The position numbers and the translations under genes were made by a program. The notes beneath the pieces were generated by a model. That model saw only the letters and a program-made list of their open reading frames with translations, ran no database searches and had not been told where the DNA came from. A stretch of 42,914 nt of DNA from an uncultured Bacteroidia bacterium. Its GTDB lineage: Bacteria > Bacteroidota > Bacteroidia > Bacteroidales > UBA932. Position 1 is the stretch's first letter. Every line of letters begins with the position of its first letter. Shown here in pieces: positions 8,829 through 17,219 of this stretch. The stretch spans positions 1 to 42,914 of the forward strand of contig CACZKE010000022.1 in assembly GCA_902781705.1 (NCBI GenBank). The letters are read 5' to 3'.

Positions 8829-10168
8829 TACTTGTACAGATCCAGCACCGGAATCTCGAACAGGACGCCGGACAGGAGCAGCCACACCGCGAAGAAGGTC
8901 AGGGCGATGTTGAAGAGCTGACCCACGACATACAGCCACAGGACCTTGCCGCCCTGCATCTGCTTCGCGATCTCCCGGAAGTTGGTATCCAGGCCGATGG
9001 AGGTGAATGCCAGTACGAAGCACCAGTTCTTGTACTGGTCCAGCACGCCGTTGATGGCCTTCACGCTGTCCGTTCCGGCCAGGGGCTGGATCAGGAAGGA
9101 GGCCACGAGGGAAGCCACGAAGAAGCCGATGATGAACTTCGGGAACCGGTTCCAGATCTCGCCGGCGCCCACTTTCTTCCCTTCGGTCTTGTCCACGCGG
9201 GTGGCGAAGAACAGGGCCACGAAGAAGGCGATGAAGCCGATGAGGATGTTCTGGATGCTCTTCACCAGGACCGCGGCCTGCTCGGCCTCCGGGCCCAGGG
9301 CGTTGCCGGCGAGGACCACCGCACCGGTGGAATCGACCGTACCGCCGATCAGGGCGCCGCCCATCAGCTGGCTCATGCCGGTCGCCCGGATGATCATGGG
9401 TTCGAACACCATCATCAGGATGGTGAAGATGATGGAAATGGAGATGGCGATTCCGAGGTCATTTTTCTTGGCGCCGGCGGCAGCACCCGTGGCGATGGCC
9501 GCGGAGGTGCCGCAGACGGAGGTCGCCGCCGCAAGGGTGATGACGAGCGGCTTGTTGCCGATCTTGAGGACCTTCGTCCCGAACCACCACATGAAGATGA
9601 TGACGATGGGGGTGACGATCCAGGCGATGCCCAGTCCGTAGAGGCCGAACTTGGCGATGTTGCTGAACAGCACCGAGAAGCCCATGATCACCAGGCCGGT
9701 CTTGATGTAGAACTCGGTCCGGATGGCGGGCCGGAGCCACTGGGGAACGCCCACGGTGTTGGAGATCAGCAGGCCCACGATGAGGGCCCAGAAGGCCCAT
9801 TCCAGATACCGGTTCAGGGTGAACTCGGCGCTGATGAGCCGGACGACGACGGCGAGGACGAACAGGCACAGGAACGCGGGGACGAATTCCTTGACCTTGC
9901 CGCCCTGCAACTTCACGCCCAGGGTGAACAGGACGCCCAGCACCAGGAAGGTGCGGAGGAGTTTCACCCAGAAAGCGCCATTGAGTTGCGCCAGAAGCGA
10001 CTTCTTTTCGGCGACATCTTCCCAAAGGTGCCAGGTGGAGAACTTGGCGGCGGCGAATTCAAAGGCGCCGGTGAGCACCGCGATGCACGCGATGGCGATG
10101 ACGGCGAAGCCGATCCAGACGGCCAGCCAGTCTTCGGTCTTGTAAAGTTTGGAGAGGTTCGTTTTCAT
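8828..10168 (-). CDS. YeiH family (UPF0324) transporter
   Basis: A 446-residue integral membrane protein with about 10-12 hydrophobic helices and the family signature ATSVCGTSAAIATG in the middle, followed by GGTVDSTGAVVLAG. The family (PF03601) is annotated as putative sulfate exporters, and members often sit near sulfur genes, but substrates are poorly established. A long soluble insertion-like segment (KFSTWHLWEDVAEKKS) lies between the first helices. It lies 67 bases downstream of cysteate synthase, with a repeat copy in between. In this context sulfite, sulfate, cysteate or another sulfonate is a reasonable substrate guess, not shown by the sequence. Confidence 0.82.
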   Translation of the reverse strand: MKTNLSKLYKTEDWLAVWIGFAVIAIACIAVLTGAFEFAAAKFSTWHLWEDVAEKKSLLAQLNGAFWVKLLRTFLVLGVLFTLGVKLQGGKVKEFVPAFLCLFVLAVVVRLISAEFTLNRYLEWAFWALIVGLLISNTVGVPQWLRPAIRTEFYIKTGLVIMGFSVLFSNIAKFGLYGLGIAWIVTPIVIIFMWWFGTKVLKIGNKPLVITLAAATSVCGTSAAIATGAAAGAKKNDLGIAISISIIFTILMMVFEPMIIRATGMSQLMGGALIGGTVDSTGAVVLAGNALGPEAEQAAVLVKSIQNILIGFIAFFVALFFATRVDKTEGKKVGAGEIWNRFPKFIIGFFVASLVASFLIQPLAGTDSVKAINGVLDQYKNWCFVLAFTSIGLDTNFREIAKQMQGGKVLWLYVVGQLFNIALTFFAVWLLLSGVLFEIPVLDLYK

Positions 10169-10183
10169 TTCGGTTCGGATTTT

Positions 10184-10238
10184 AGATTCTTTCGCTTCGC
10201 TCAGAATGACAAGGGATTATCAGAATGACAAGGGATTA
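10184..10238. repeat. Dispersed palindromic repeat with doubled tail, copy 5
   Basis: AGATTCTTTCGCTTCGCTCA is followed by GAATGACAAGGGATTA and then CAGAATGACAAGGGATTA again. The TTA ending the second unit (10236-10238) is the stop codon of cysteate synthase on the minus strand, so the end of the gene is part of the tandem duplication. Confidence 0.8.
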
Positions 10239-11519
10239 AAACAGGGCGCTCACGCGGGAGACGATCTCCTCGGCCGGAAGGTCCGGGGAAAGGACCAGGT
10301 CGGGATCCTTGAGGGAGAAGCCGCGGGCCATGGCCCCGAGGACACCGCCGCCGGTGCAGTTGAGCATGATGTATTCGTCCTTCTTCACGGTCCCTTCCCG
10401 GACGGCCTTGGCGAGGGCGGTCACGGCTACGCAGGACGCCGGAAGGAGGTCGTACCCTTCCCGGTTCCGGAACTGGAGGAGCCAGTAGATGATATCGTTG
10501 TTGCTGGCGAGGTAGAAGTCGCCGCCGCTGGCTTTGAGCGTGTCATACAGGCCGCCGGCCAGGCTGTACGGAGGTTTCCGGTTGGAAAGGACGCTGGCAA
10601 GGACCACCTCGGCCTCGTGCCGTCCCTTCTGGGGATCCAGGTCCACGAGCGCACGGGAGCCGGCCTTCCAGGAATCGTACATGAGCGTAAAAGGATCGTT
10701 CTGGGCCACATACACGCGCATCCGGTTCTCCCCGAAGCGGCCGTCTTCGGCCAGGCGGCAGGCGTTCTCCCAGGCGGCGATGGCGCCGGTACCGGACCCG
10801 ACGGCCTGAAAATAGGCATCGGGGATGCGGCCCATCTTCTCCACGCAACTGAGGACGGTCGTGCCCATGCCGTCGCGCCGGGCCACGTTCTTGGCACCGC
10901 CCTCCAGCATAAAGCGGGGATCGGAGGCCAGTTTCTCGCCCAGGGTGATGGCGTCGTAGTAGTCACATCCGTGCGGAACAGCGATCAGTTTCACGCAGGA
11001 GCGGAGCGGACGGCGGAACCAAAGGTCATGCAGGCTGTCCTCCGGCACGCAGATGACAATGGGAATGCGGTTGTCGGAACACACCTGCGCGAAAGCCCGG
11101 GCGGTATTGCCAGCCGACTGGACGACGAGGATCCGCTTCTCGCGGGCATCCATGCGGGCGAGGACGGAGTACGCCTCCGTCTCCTTGAAGGAGCAGGTGC
11201 GCATCTTGGCGCCGATCCGGGGATTCCACCCCGAGAAAGTGATATACAGGTTTTCCAGGCCCAGGAACTGGGCCAGACCCTTGGACTTATACGTCACCGG
11301 GGCGCAGGATTTCCGGAGCGTCCGTTTAATGGGCATCCAGTCCGCGTAGCGGTAGATGCCGTCCTGGTCTTCCCGCGGGTTGAACCGCTTGTTGTCATAA
11401 ACGGCCCGGACGAGGGAAGGAGCGCCGCCTTCGGGGTCGCTCATCGTCCAGCCCTTGTCTTCGAATTCACGGCCGTTGCCGACATTCACCAGGTGGTACT
11501 TGGTAGGTTCGAATCTCAT
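10236..11519 (-). CDS. Cysteate synthase
   Basis: A 427-residue PLP enzyme of the threonine-synthase superfamily. Cysteate synthase (EC 2.5.1.76) replaces the phosphate of O-phospho-L-serine with sulfite to give L-cysteate. Segments I recognise from the cysteate synthase branch are KSKGLAQFLGL, MRTCSFKETEA with the likely Schiff-base Lys112, VVQSAGNTARAFAQV, EGGAKNVARRDGMGT, YFQAVGSGTGAIAAWE and LNCTGGGVL. The zinc-finger-like N-terminus of archaeal relatives is absent. In methanogens the product feeds coenzyme M; here the neighbouring oxoamine synthase and SDR point to capnine and sulfonolipids. The start codon overlaps the end of the Hdr membrane gene by 4 bases (ATGA type). Confidence 0.88.
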   Translation of the reverse strand: MRFEPTKYHLVNVGNGREFEDKGWTMSDPEGGAPSLVRAVYDNKRFNPREDQDGIYRYADWMPIKRTLRKSCAPVTYKSKGLAQFLGLENLYITFSGWNPRIGAKMRTCSFKETEAYSVLARMDAREKRILVVQSAGNTARAFAQVCSDNRIPIVICVPEDSLHDLWFRRPLRSCVKLIAVPHGCDYYDAITLGEKLASDPRFMLEGGAKNVARRDGMGTTVLSCVEKMGRIPDAYFQAVGSGTGAIAAWENACRLAEDGRFGENRMRVYVAQNDPFTLMYDSWKAGSRALVDLDPQKGRHEAEVVLASVLSNRKPPYSLAGGLYDTLKASGGDFYLASNNDIIYWLLQFRNREGYDLLPASCVAVTALAKAVREGTVKKDEYIMLNCTGGGVLGAMARGFSLKDPDLVLSPDLPAEEIVSRVSALF

Positions 11520-13345
11520 ATCGTATCAGGTTTCAGTTTTCCGTCAGTATTCAGGTCCACGATCTCCGCCAGGTCCCGGACCGGCCGGTCGGCATAGCGG
11601 GCGAAAGTAGCCGTGCAGAGCGGGCAGGCCGTAGCGATGGCATCGGCCTTGCTCGTGTACAGGTTGTCCAGGGCAGCGCGGGTAATCTTCTCCCGTTTGG
11701 CGAAGGAAAGGGACAACGAGCCCAGGGAGCCGCCGCAGCACACGCTCTCGGAACGGTTCTTCTCCGCTTCGGCGATGCCGGACAAGCGGCCCAGCAGACG
11801 CCTCGGTTCCTCGTAGATGCCGCAGCCGCGTCCCAGTTCGCAGGGATCGTGATAGACATAGCACAGGTCTCCCCTTCTGGAAAGGAGTCGGCCTTCCGCC
11901 AGGAGTTCCTCCATGTAATGGACATAATGGATCACCCGGACGCCGGGAAGGCTGTATTCCTCCGTGAACATCTTGTAGCAGATGGGGCAACTGACCACCA
12001 TCGTATCGGCCCCGGACCCCAGGATGATCTCCGTGTTCTTCCGGACGATCTCCCGTGCCTCTTCCAGGCGGCCTGCCGTGAGCATGGGCCTGCCGCAGCA
12101 TACGCCTCCGTCGCGGTCCATCCAGCAGTAATCCACGCCTGCCTTCCGGAAGATGGATTCCATGCTCCGGCCGATGGAAGGGACCAGTTGACTCATGCAG
12201 CCGCTGTAATACAGCACCTTACCACCCGTAGCCGCTCCGGAGAGCGTTCCGGTGGGGATATCGGAATAATCGGCCTTCACGGCATATTTCCGTTCGGCCC
12301 GGTTCAGGACCCGCAGTTTCGGTCCCTCGACACCCACCTGGCACACGGCTTCGCACTTCCCGCAAAGGAGGCACTTGTCGCTGATTTCCGCAATGCGGCG
12401 TTCATTGCCGCGCCGCATCTGCCGGGTCAAATACACGGTGCAGTCCTTCAGGTTCGCCTTGTCCACGCTCATCGGGCAGGCGTCGATGCACACGCCGCAG
12501 TTCGGGCAGGAATACACCTGCACCCGTGCAAAGCCCTTCCGGGCATGGCGGACTTTCAGGCCGGCGTTGCGCATCGGGATGAGCATCATCTCGGCCGGAA
12601 TATGCATGTACCGCGTAAAGGGCAGCACGAACATGAACACGCCCAGCGCGATGGAATAGGCCCACCAGGTCGGAAGCATGTTCAGGTCGTTGCCCAGGAA
12701 CTGGCGGAAAACCCAGTTCGCGGGAATTGTCAGGAAGGATCCGCCGCTGATATGGGCGGTGAAACTCTCGGCCAGCAGGCGCAGCGGGAAAATGGCCCAG
12801 AGGGAATACAGGCCGATCTGGTTCAGCAGCGACGGCCGGGCGGTACGCCGCATCCCGAACAGGCGGGAACGGACGCGCTTGACCATCGCCAGGCCGATGC
12901 CGCTCAGGATCACCAGCAGGAAGAAATCCATCAGGAAGAACAGCAGGGATCCCTGGATGGTGGAATCGGTCTCCGCCACGAAGAAATTGAAGAAAATCGG
13001 ATAGTAGAACAGGTGGATCCGCTCCGGGAGGAACAGCATCACCTCGATGTGTCCCAGGACGATGAGCATGAACCAGCCGAAGGCGATGCTAGAATGCATG
13101 TAGCCCAGGAGGCGGTTCCGCTTCCACAGTTTCACGTGCAGGAGGCAGTCGCAGAAAATGTCCCGGATGTTCTTCAGGAACGTCCTGGGGGTGATGAGCG
13201 ACAGGAGGAATCTCTTCCGGTCTTCGCCGGGGAGCTGGACGAGGATCCGGACGATCCCGTACACGCAGTACCCCAGCACGAAGATCATGCCCGCCAGGAA
13301 GGGGAGCACGAACGGATGGAAGCCGGATGAGAATCGCTCAATCAT
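11516..13345 (-). CDS. Membrane HdrE-HdrD fusion (DsrMK-like) oxidoreductase
   Basis: A 609-residue fusion. The first 250 residues hold about five membrane helices (near 12-34, 78-102, 131-155, 176-196, 226-246) with several histidines (84, 99, 111, 248) that could ligate haem b, as in HdrE, DsrM and NarI. Two ferredoxin clusters follow: Cys280/283/286/290 and Cys325/328/331/335. Then two complete CCG domains: Cys383, 416-417, 453, 456 and Cys502, 536-537, 574, 577, the pattern that binds the non-cubane clusters of HdrD. Such proteins pass electrons between the quinone pool and a thiol/disulfide or a soluble partner. It overlaps the short HdrC gene by 8 bases and cysteate synthase by 4. The physiological substrate is unknown. 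Confidence 0.82.
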   Translation of the reverse strand: MIERFSSGFHPFVLPFLAGMIFVLGYCVYGIVRILVQLPGEDRKRFLLSLITPRTFLKNIRDIFCDCLLHVKLWKRNRLLGYMHSSIAFGWFMLIVLGHIEVMLFLPERIHLFYYPIFFNFFVAETDSTIQGSLLFFLMDFFLLVILSGIGLAMVKRVRSRLFGMRRTARPSLLNQIGLYSLWAIFPLRLLAESFTAHISGGSFLTIPANWVFRQFLGNDLNMLPTWWAYSIALGVFMFVLPFTRYMHIPAEMMLIPMRNAGLKVRHARKGFARVQVYSCPNCGVCIDACPMSVDKANLKDCTVYLTRQMRRGNERRIAEISDKCLLCGKCEAVCQVGVEGPKLRVLNRAERKYAVKADYSDIPTGTLSGAATGGKVLYYSGCMSQLVPSIGRSMESIFRKAGVDYCWMDRDGGVCCGRPMLTAGRLEEAREIVRKNTEIILGSGADTMVVSCPICYKMFTEEYSLPGVRVIHYVHYMEELLAEGRLLSRRGDLCYVYHDPCELGRGCGIYEEPRRLLGRLSGIAEAEKNRSESVCCGGSLGSLSLSFAKREKITRAALDNLYTSKADAIATACPLCTATFARYADRPVRDLAEIVDLNTDGKLKPDTI

Positions 13346-13655
13346 AGATCCTGCACAAATTCAATATCAACTGGCGTGTATTGATGCCCCGGGGACAGAC
13401 CATCGTGCACTTGCCGCACAGCATGCACCCTTTGAGCATCGGACGGACATCCTGTCCACGCTGCAGGCCCAGGATCACCTTCCGGAGGCTCATCCCGCTG
13501 TAGGGCCCGGCCGTGCAGGTGGCGCTGCAGGAGCCGCAGCCCATGCAGGTACGCGCATCCGGCGACAGGCTGCACAGTTTCTCGTACAGCCGGGTGTCGG
13601 CCTTGGACAGGTCCAGGGCGGAACTCCTGGAAAGCGTGAATCCGAAATCCGTCAT
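13338..13655 (-). CDS. Short HdrC-like ferredoxin protein
   Basis: A 105-residue iron-sulfur protein with two 4Fe-4S motifs: Cys37/40/43/47 (CMGCGSCSATCT, with Thr where Pro is usual) and Cys77/80/83/87 (CMLCGKCTMVCP). This is the HdrC pattern, carrying electrons between the flavin subunit and a CCG subunit. I chose the ATG at 13655 because it overlaps the HdrA-like stop codon as ATGA and gives a protein of normal HdrC size; the frame stays open upstream only because it is antisense-free GC-rich DNA. It is the second HdrC-type protein in the cluster; the other is encoded at 15736-16431. Confidence 0.82.
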   Translation of the reverse strand: MTDFGFTLSRSSALDLSKADTRLYEKLCSLSPDARTCMGCGSCSATCTAGPYSGMSLRKVILGLQRGQDVRPMLKGCMLCGKCTMVCPRGINTRQLILNLCRIYD

Positions 13656-14665
13656 TTGCCTTGAATGAATCGATGGATGTCCAGGGCGGCGGAACGCGCC
13701 TCCGCCAAAGTCTCGGGGACGGTCTTCGTTCCCGTACAGGCACCGGCGTAGAAGATGCCGGGACGGTTGGAGCCCACGATACCGGAAATGTTGTCGGCAC
13801 TCCGGAGGAAACCGTCGCTGTCCATTTCCAGCCGAGCCATCCGCGCCAGTTCCGCCGCTTCGGGATTGCACACCATGCCGGCCATGAGGACCAGCAGGTC
13901 CAGCTGCGCCCGCAGCGGCTTTCCGGACAGCGTGTCCTCCGCCTTCACCTGCAGGTGCCCGTCCAGGGTTTCGCCCACCTCGGAGACACGGCCGCGGATG
14001 AACTGCACCCCGTATTCCTGCTGGGCATTGATATAAAAGTCCTCGTATTTCTTCCCGAACAGGCGGAGGTCCATGTAGAAGCAATAGATCTGCGCATCGG
14101 GGAAATGTTCCTTCATCTCGATGGCCTGCTTGACGGCGGTCATGCAGCATACCTTGGAGCACTGGCTGTTCCCCGCCTTCAGGTCGCGGGAGCCCACGCA
14201 GTGGACGAAGCCCACCTTCTTCGGGGAGGCAGGAACACGGGGATCGGGATTTCCGTTGAACCAGTTTTCCAGGTCGGCGTTCGTGATGACATGGTCATAC
14301 ACGCCGTACCCGTACTCTTCCTTCCGGGCCGCATCGAACAGACGGAAACCCGAGGCGACGAGGATGGCGCGGCAGGCGACGCTGACGCCGTTGCTGAGCA
14401 TCACGAGATACCCCTCCCTGAGGCGGTTGATAAAGTTCACCTTCGTTTCCAGGAAGATGTTCGCATCCACGATCTCCTCCCCCAGGTGCCGGACCAGGTC
14501 CTGGGCGGAAGCCATGTCCGGGAACAGGCGGTTCCACTGCGAAACGTGGCCGCCCAGGTGGTCTTTCTGTTCCACGACGATGGGGGTGTATCCCAGGAAG
14601 AGCAACTGTTTCGCCGCCTCCATCCCGGCCACGCCGCCGCCGATGATGACTACATTCTCCTTCAT
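13652..14665 (-). CDS. HdrA-like flavin iron-sulfur subunit
   Basis: A 337-residue HdrA-type protein. The N-terminal GGGVAG dinucleotide motif (residues 9-14) binds FAD. The HdrA-specific cysteine set is present: Cys156 in HCVGSRD and Cys169/173/174 in CSKVCC. The C-terminus has YAGACTGTKTVPET, matching the AG(T/A)C-x-G-x-K-x-(I/V)PET segment of HdrA. It lacks the extra ferredoxin domains of methanogen HdrA and is close in size to the short flavoproteins of the Qmo and sHdr systems, so classical electron bifurcation is less likely. It is followed by the short HdrC gene (ATGA overlap) and lies 3 bases after HdrB. Confidence 0.87.
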   Translation of the reverse strand: MKENVVIIGGGVAGMEAAKQLLFLGYTPIVVEQKDHLGGHVSQWNRLFPDMASAQDLVRHLGEEIVDANIFLETKVNFINRLREGYLVMLSNGVSVACRAILVASGFRLFDAARKEEYGYGVYDHVITNADLENWFNGNPDPRVPASPKKVGFVHCVGSRDLKAGNSQCSKVCCMTAVKQAIEMKEHFPDAQIYCFYMDLRLFGKKYEDFYINAQQEYGVQFIRGRVSEVGETLDGHLQVKAEDTLSGKPLRAQLDLLVLMAGMVCNPEAAELARMARLEMDSDGFLRSADNISGIVGSNRPGIFYAGACTGTKTVPETLAEARSAALDIHRFIQGK

Positions 14666-14668
14666 CGC

Positions 14669-15739
14669 CTAAAAGCATTTGAGGTTCGTGGGAAGTTCGG
14701 GACGCAGGATGTCTTCCTTGTTGAGTCCCAGGTACTTCGCCTTGGGGTCGTACCGGACGCCGATCCGGTCCAGGAAAGGTTCCACCGCCACCTGGTGCAA
14801 CTGGAGCCCCAGGTCCCAGGGATCGTAGCCCAGCACCAGGCCGGCGAGTTCCTCGTAGGTGAACACCGGGATGCCGAAACCGTCCTTCCCGTAGGTCTTT
14901 CCGGTCTGCTCGGCGATGACATACTGCCAGCGGTCCATGAAATAGCAGCAGCCCGGGCAGTTGGTCAGGATGGCCTGGATGCCGTACGGCTCCATGGACT
15001 CGAATTTCTTGTGGGTATTGGAGACACAGTAGCCGCGGTTCGCCTTCATGTGGTACTGGCGGAAGCCGTAGCCGCAGCAGTGGCGCCGCTCCGGATAATC
15101 GACGACCTGGCCGCCCCAACTTTCAATCATGCCCGCGAGGACATAGGGATATTCCGCCCCGCCGATCCCCTTGGAAGGGAACATCTTCGCATAGTGGCAG
15201 CCGATGTGTTCGGCCATCCGCATGGGCTCGCCCGTCTCGTGGTCGATGAGCCGGACGCTGGCTTTCTCCGCGATCTCGTTCCGCCAGTGGTAGATCAGGT
15301 CGCTCGTATGGGCCAGGTACTTGGGCTTCTTGAACTCGCGCCGCGTGGCCTTCCAGAGCTGTTCCCGGATCCGGGCTTCCAGTTCCGGGAACTCGCGCCA
15401 AGTCTCCAGGATCTCGATGTAGTTGCCGAATGATGTGACGCAACTGGGCACGTAGTTTTCGTACCCGGCCTCCGTCATCAGGGCGAACTGGCGGGCGACG
15501 ATGGTCATCGCCGTCTCCTGCGGGATGGCGTCGCAGTGGTAGGCGATGCCTCCGCAGGTGGTATGGTACGGCGTCTCATAGACATCCTTCCCCAGCACCT
15601 GCTGCGTGATGTCGGTGAACTTCCGCTCGCTGGCGGGGAAGAAATTCTGTCGGATACAGCTCCGGACATAGTACCAATGGTCGTCCGGGATCTCCTTCTG
15701 GTAGTCCTTCCAGATCTTCTGCTTGCCCTCGTAGATCAT
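14669..15739 (-). CDS. HdrB-like CCG-domain subunit
   Basis: A 356-residue HdrB-type protein with two CCG domains. The C-terminal one is complete: Cys181, Cys221-222, Cys261 and Cys264, as needed for a non-cubane 4Fe-4S cluster. The N-terminal one is degraded: Cys28, Cys62 (TCGG instead of CCGG) and Cys100, with the second cysteine of the CxxC replaced by Ser or Phe. Only one catalytic cluster is therefore expected. HdrB subunits carry out the disulfide or thiol chemistry of the complex. The start overlaps the HdrC stop as ATGA. A tail of about 60 residues after the second CCG domain has no recognised motif. Confidence 0.85.
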   Translation of the reverse strand: MIYEGKQKIWKDYQKEIPDDHWYYVRSCIRQNFFPASERKFTDITQQVLGKDVYETPYHTTCGGIAYHCDAIPQETAMTIVARQFALMTEAGYENYVPSCVTSFGNYIEILETWREFPELEARIREQLWKATRREFKKPKYLAHTSDLIYHWRNEIAEKASVRLIDHETGEPMRMAEHIGCHYAKMFPSKGIGGAEYPYVLAGMIESWGGQVVDYPERRHCCGYGFRQYHMKANRGYCVSNTHKKFESMEPYGIQAILTNCPGCCYFMDRWQYVIAEQTGKTYGKDGFGIPVFTYEELAGLVLGYDPWDLGLQLHQVAVEPFLDRIGVRYDPKAKYLGLNKEDILRPELPTNLKCF

Positions 15740-16431
15740 TCGTTGAAATGTTTGTCCGAGCTGTACTCGAATGCGGCCCTCTCATATTCTTCCAGGGACA
15801 GGCCCATCTCCTCCGCCTTCCGGCGGGAGTAATCCTCCACGAGGCGGATGCGCTCGGTGGCGCCCGTCACGTCGAAGATGGCCTTCAGTTCATCCAGGGA
15901 TTCCTGCGGAATCTTCCGGAGGACACCGGGGCCTTCGCCCTGGTAGTTCGCGCCCAGCCGGGCCAGACTCTTCTCCAGATGGTCCATGTGCCATTTCCAG
16001 ACGGGTCCGGACTCCTTGTGGTCGTTCCAGTCGAAGGTGGCCGGATACACGCAGTATCCGTATTCCAGGATGTTGCGGGTGAAGGTATGGGTCAGGGGGA
16101 GCATCTGGCGGCCCTTCTCCGACTCGGTGAAATACCCCAGCCGGATGCTCAGGTCGCGGAGGGCCATGATCACCATGCCGGGTCCGTTCTTGCGCGGGCA
16201 GCGCGTCACGCAGCTCATGCACTCCCCGCAGTACCAGATGGTATCGGAGCGGAGGAGGGCCTCGATCTGCGCGTCGTCACGGGTCTGGACGATGGATACG
16301 ATCTTCCGCGGATCATAGCGATAGAACTCCGCGGCGGGACAGACGGCCGTGCACGTGCCGCAGTTGATGCACGTGTGATACCCTTCCTTGAAGCGGTAGT
16401 CTTTCTCCAGTTCCTCGAAAAGATGATCCAT
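15736..16431 (-). CDS. HdrC-like ferredoxin subunit
   Basis: A 231-residue protein with two canonical 4Fe-4S motifs near the N-terminus: Cys21/24/27/31 (CINCGTCTAVCP) and Cys68/71/74/78 (CGECMSCVTRCP), followed by about 150 residues of helical sequence. This is the HdrC layout, longer than the second HdrC of this cluster. I chose the ATG at 16431 because it lies 2 bases after the SDR stop codon and leaves a normal HdrC N-terminus; the upstream open frame is only the out-of-frame image of the SDR gene. It presumably moves electrons between the HdrA- and HdrB-like subunits. Confidence 0.85.
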   Translation of the reverse strand: MDHLFEELEKDYRFKEGYHTCINCGTCTAVCPAAEFYRYDPRKIVSIVQTRDDAQIEALLRSDTIWYCGECMSCVTRCPRKNGPGMVIMALRDLSIRLGYFTESEKGRQMLPLTHTFTRNILEYGYCVYPATFDWNDHKESGPVWKWHMDHLEKSLARLGANYQGEGPGVLRKIPQESLDELKAIFDVTGATERIRLVEDYSRRKAEEMGLSLEEYERAAFEYSSDKHFNE

Positions 16432-16433
16432 GG

Positions 16434-17219
16434 CTACATCGGCTTGATGACTCTCGCCAGACGGGCGCAGAGGCCCGGGAAGAAGCGCTTGATATACACC
16501 ATGATCAACTCCTTGCTGCCCACGAGCACCTCGCGGCGGCCCTTGGTGATGGCGTTCACGATGATGCGGGCGGCCTTCTCGACCGTGATGCCGCCGGCCT
16601 GGCCCGGATCCATCTTCCCGTGGGGCTTCCCGCCCTTGTCCAGGGCGCGGAGCGAGATGTTCGTCCGCACCCGGCCCGGGCAAACGAGCGTCACCCGGAT
16701 GCCCTTGTCATAGTATTCCGCCTGCAGGGACTCGAAAAAGCCGTACAGGGCGGACTTGGCGGAACAGTAACCGCAGCGGAGCGGGAATCCGAACTTGCCG
16801 GCGATGGATGTCGTCACGCCGATATGTCCGCCGCCGCGGGCCACCATCCGGGGAAGGAGTCCCTTCGCGATGGCGGCCGGGGCGAAATAATCGATCTCCA
16901 TGATCGTCCGGACCATGTCCATCGTCGTATCCTCCACGGAGGTACGCTGGCTGATGCCGGCGTTCAGATAGGTGATGTCGATGCCGTCGAAGGCTTCCCA
17001 GGCCGTCTGGACGAGGGCCGGGATACCTTCGGGCTTGCTCAGGTCATAGGGAAGGACGCAGACGTCCGGAGCGCCTTTCTCCCGGCAGCGTGCCGCGACC
17101 GGTTCCAGTTCTTCGGTGGTGGGAGCCGTCAGGATCAGACGGACTCCCTGCGCCGCCCAGCGGTAGGCGCAGGCTTCCCCGATTCCAGAAGAACCTCCTG
17201 TGATCCAAACGGTTTTCAT
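16434..17219 (-). CDS. SDR reductase, likely 3-ketocapnine reductase
   Basis: A 261-residue classical short-chain dehydrogenase. TGGSSGIG (residues 7-14) is the cofactor-binding motif, LNAG (85-88) the structural motif, and Ser138, Tyr151 and Lys155 (YCSAK) the catalytic residues. The C-terminal hydrophobic segment (VYIKRFFPGLCARLARVI) resembles membrane-associating tails of 3-ketosphinganine reductases. It begins within the stop codon of the oxoamine synthase (TAATG overlap), so the two are translated as a pair. From this context it probably reduces the 3-keto group of 3-ketocapnine, the product of condensing cysteate with a fatty acyl group. That specificity is inferred. Confidence 0.82.
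   Translation of the reverse strand: MKTVWITGGSSGIGEACAYRWAAQGVRLILTAPTTEELEPVAARCREKGAPDVCVLPYDLSKPEGIPALVQTAWEAFDGIDITYLNAGISQRTSVEDTTMDMVRTIMEIDYFAPAAIAKGLLPRMVARGGGHIGVTTSIAGKFGFPLRCGYCSAKSALYGFFESLQAEYYDKGIRVTLVCPGRVRTNISLRALDKGGKPHGKMDPGQAGGITVEKAARIIVNAITKGRREVLVGSKELIMVYIKRFFPGLCARLARVIKPM

Noticed and set aside
10236-11519. Threonine synthase
   Set aside because: It has the superfamily fold, but the segments TCSFKETEA, GGAKNVARRDGMGT and VGSGTGAIAAWE match the cysteate synthase branch, and the neighbours are not threonine genes.
13652-14665. Electron-bifurcating full-length HdrA
   Set aside because: The protein is only 337 residues and lacks the ferredoxin domains of bifurcating HdrA; no hydrogenase or formate dehydrogenase gene is nearby.
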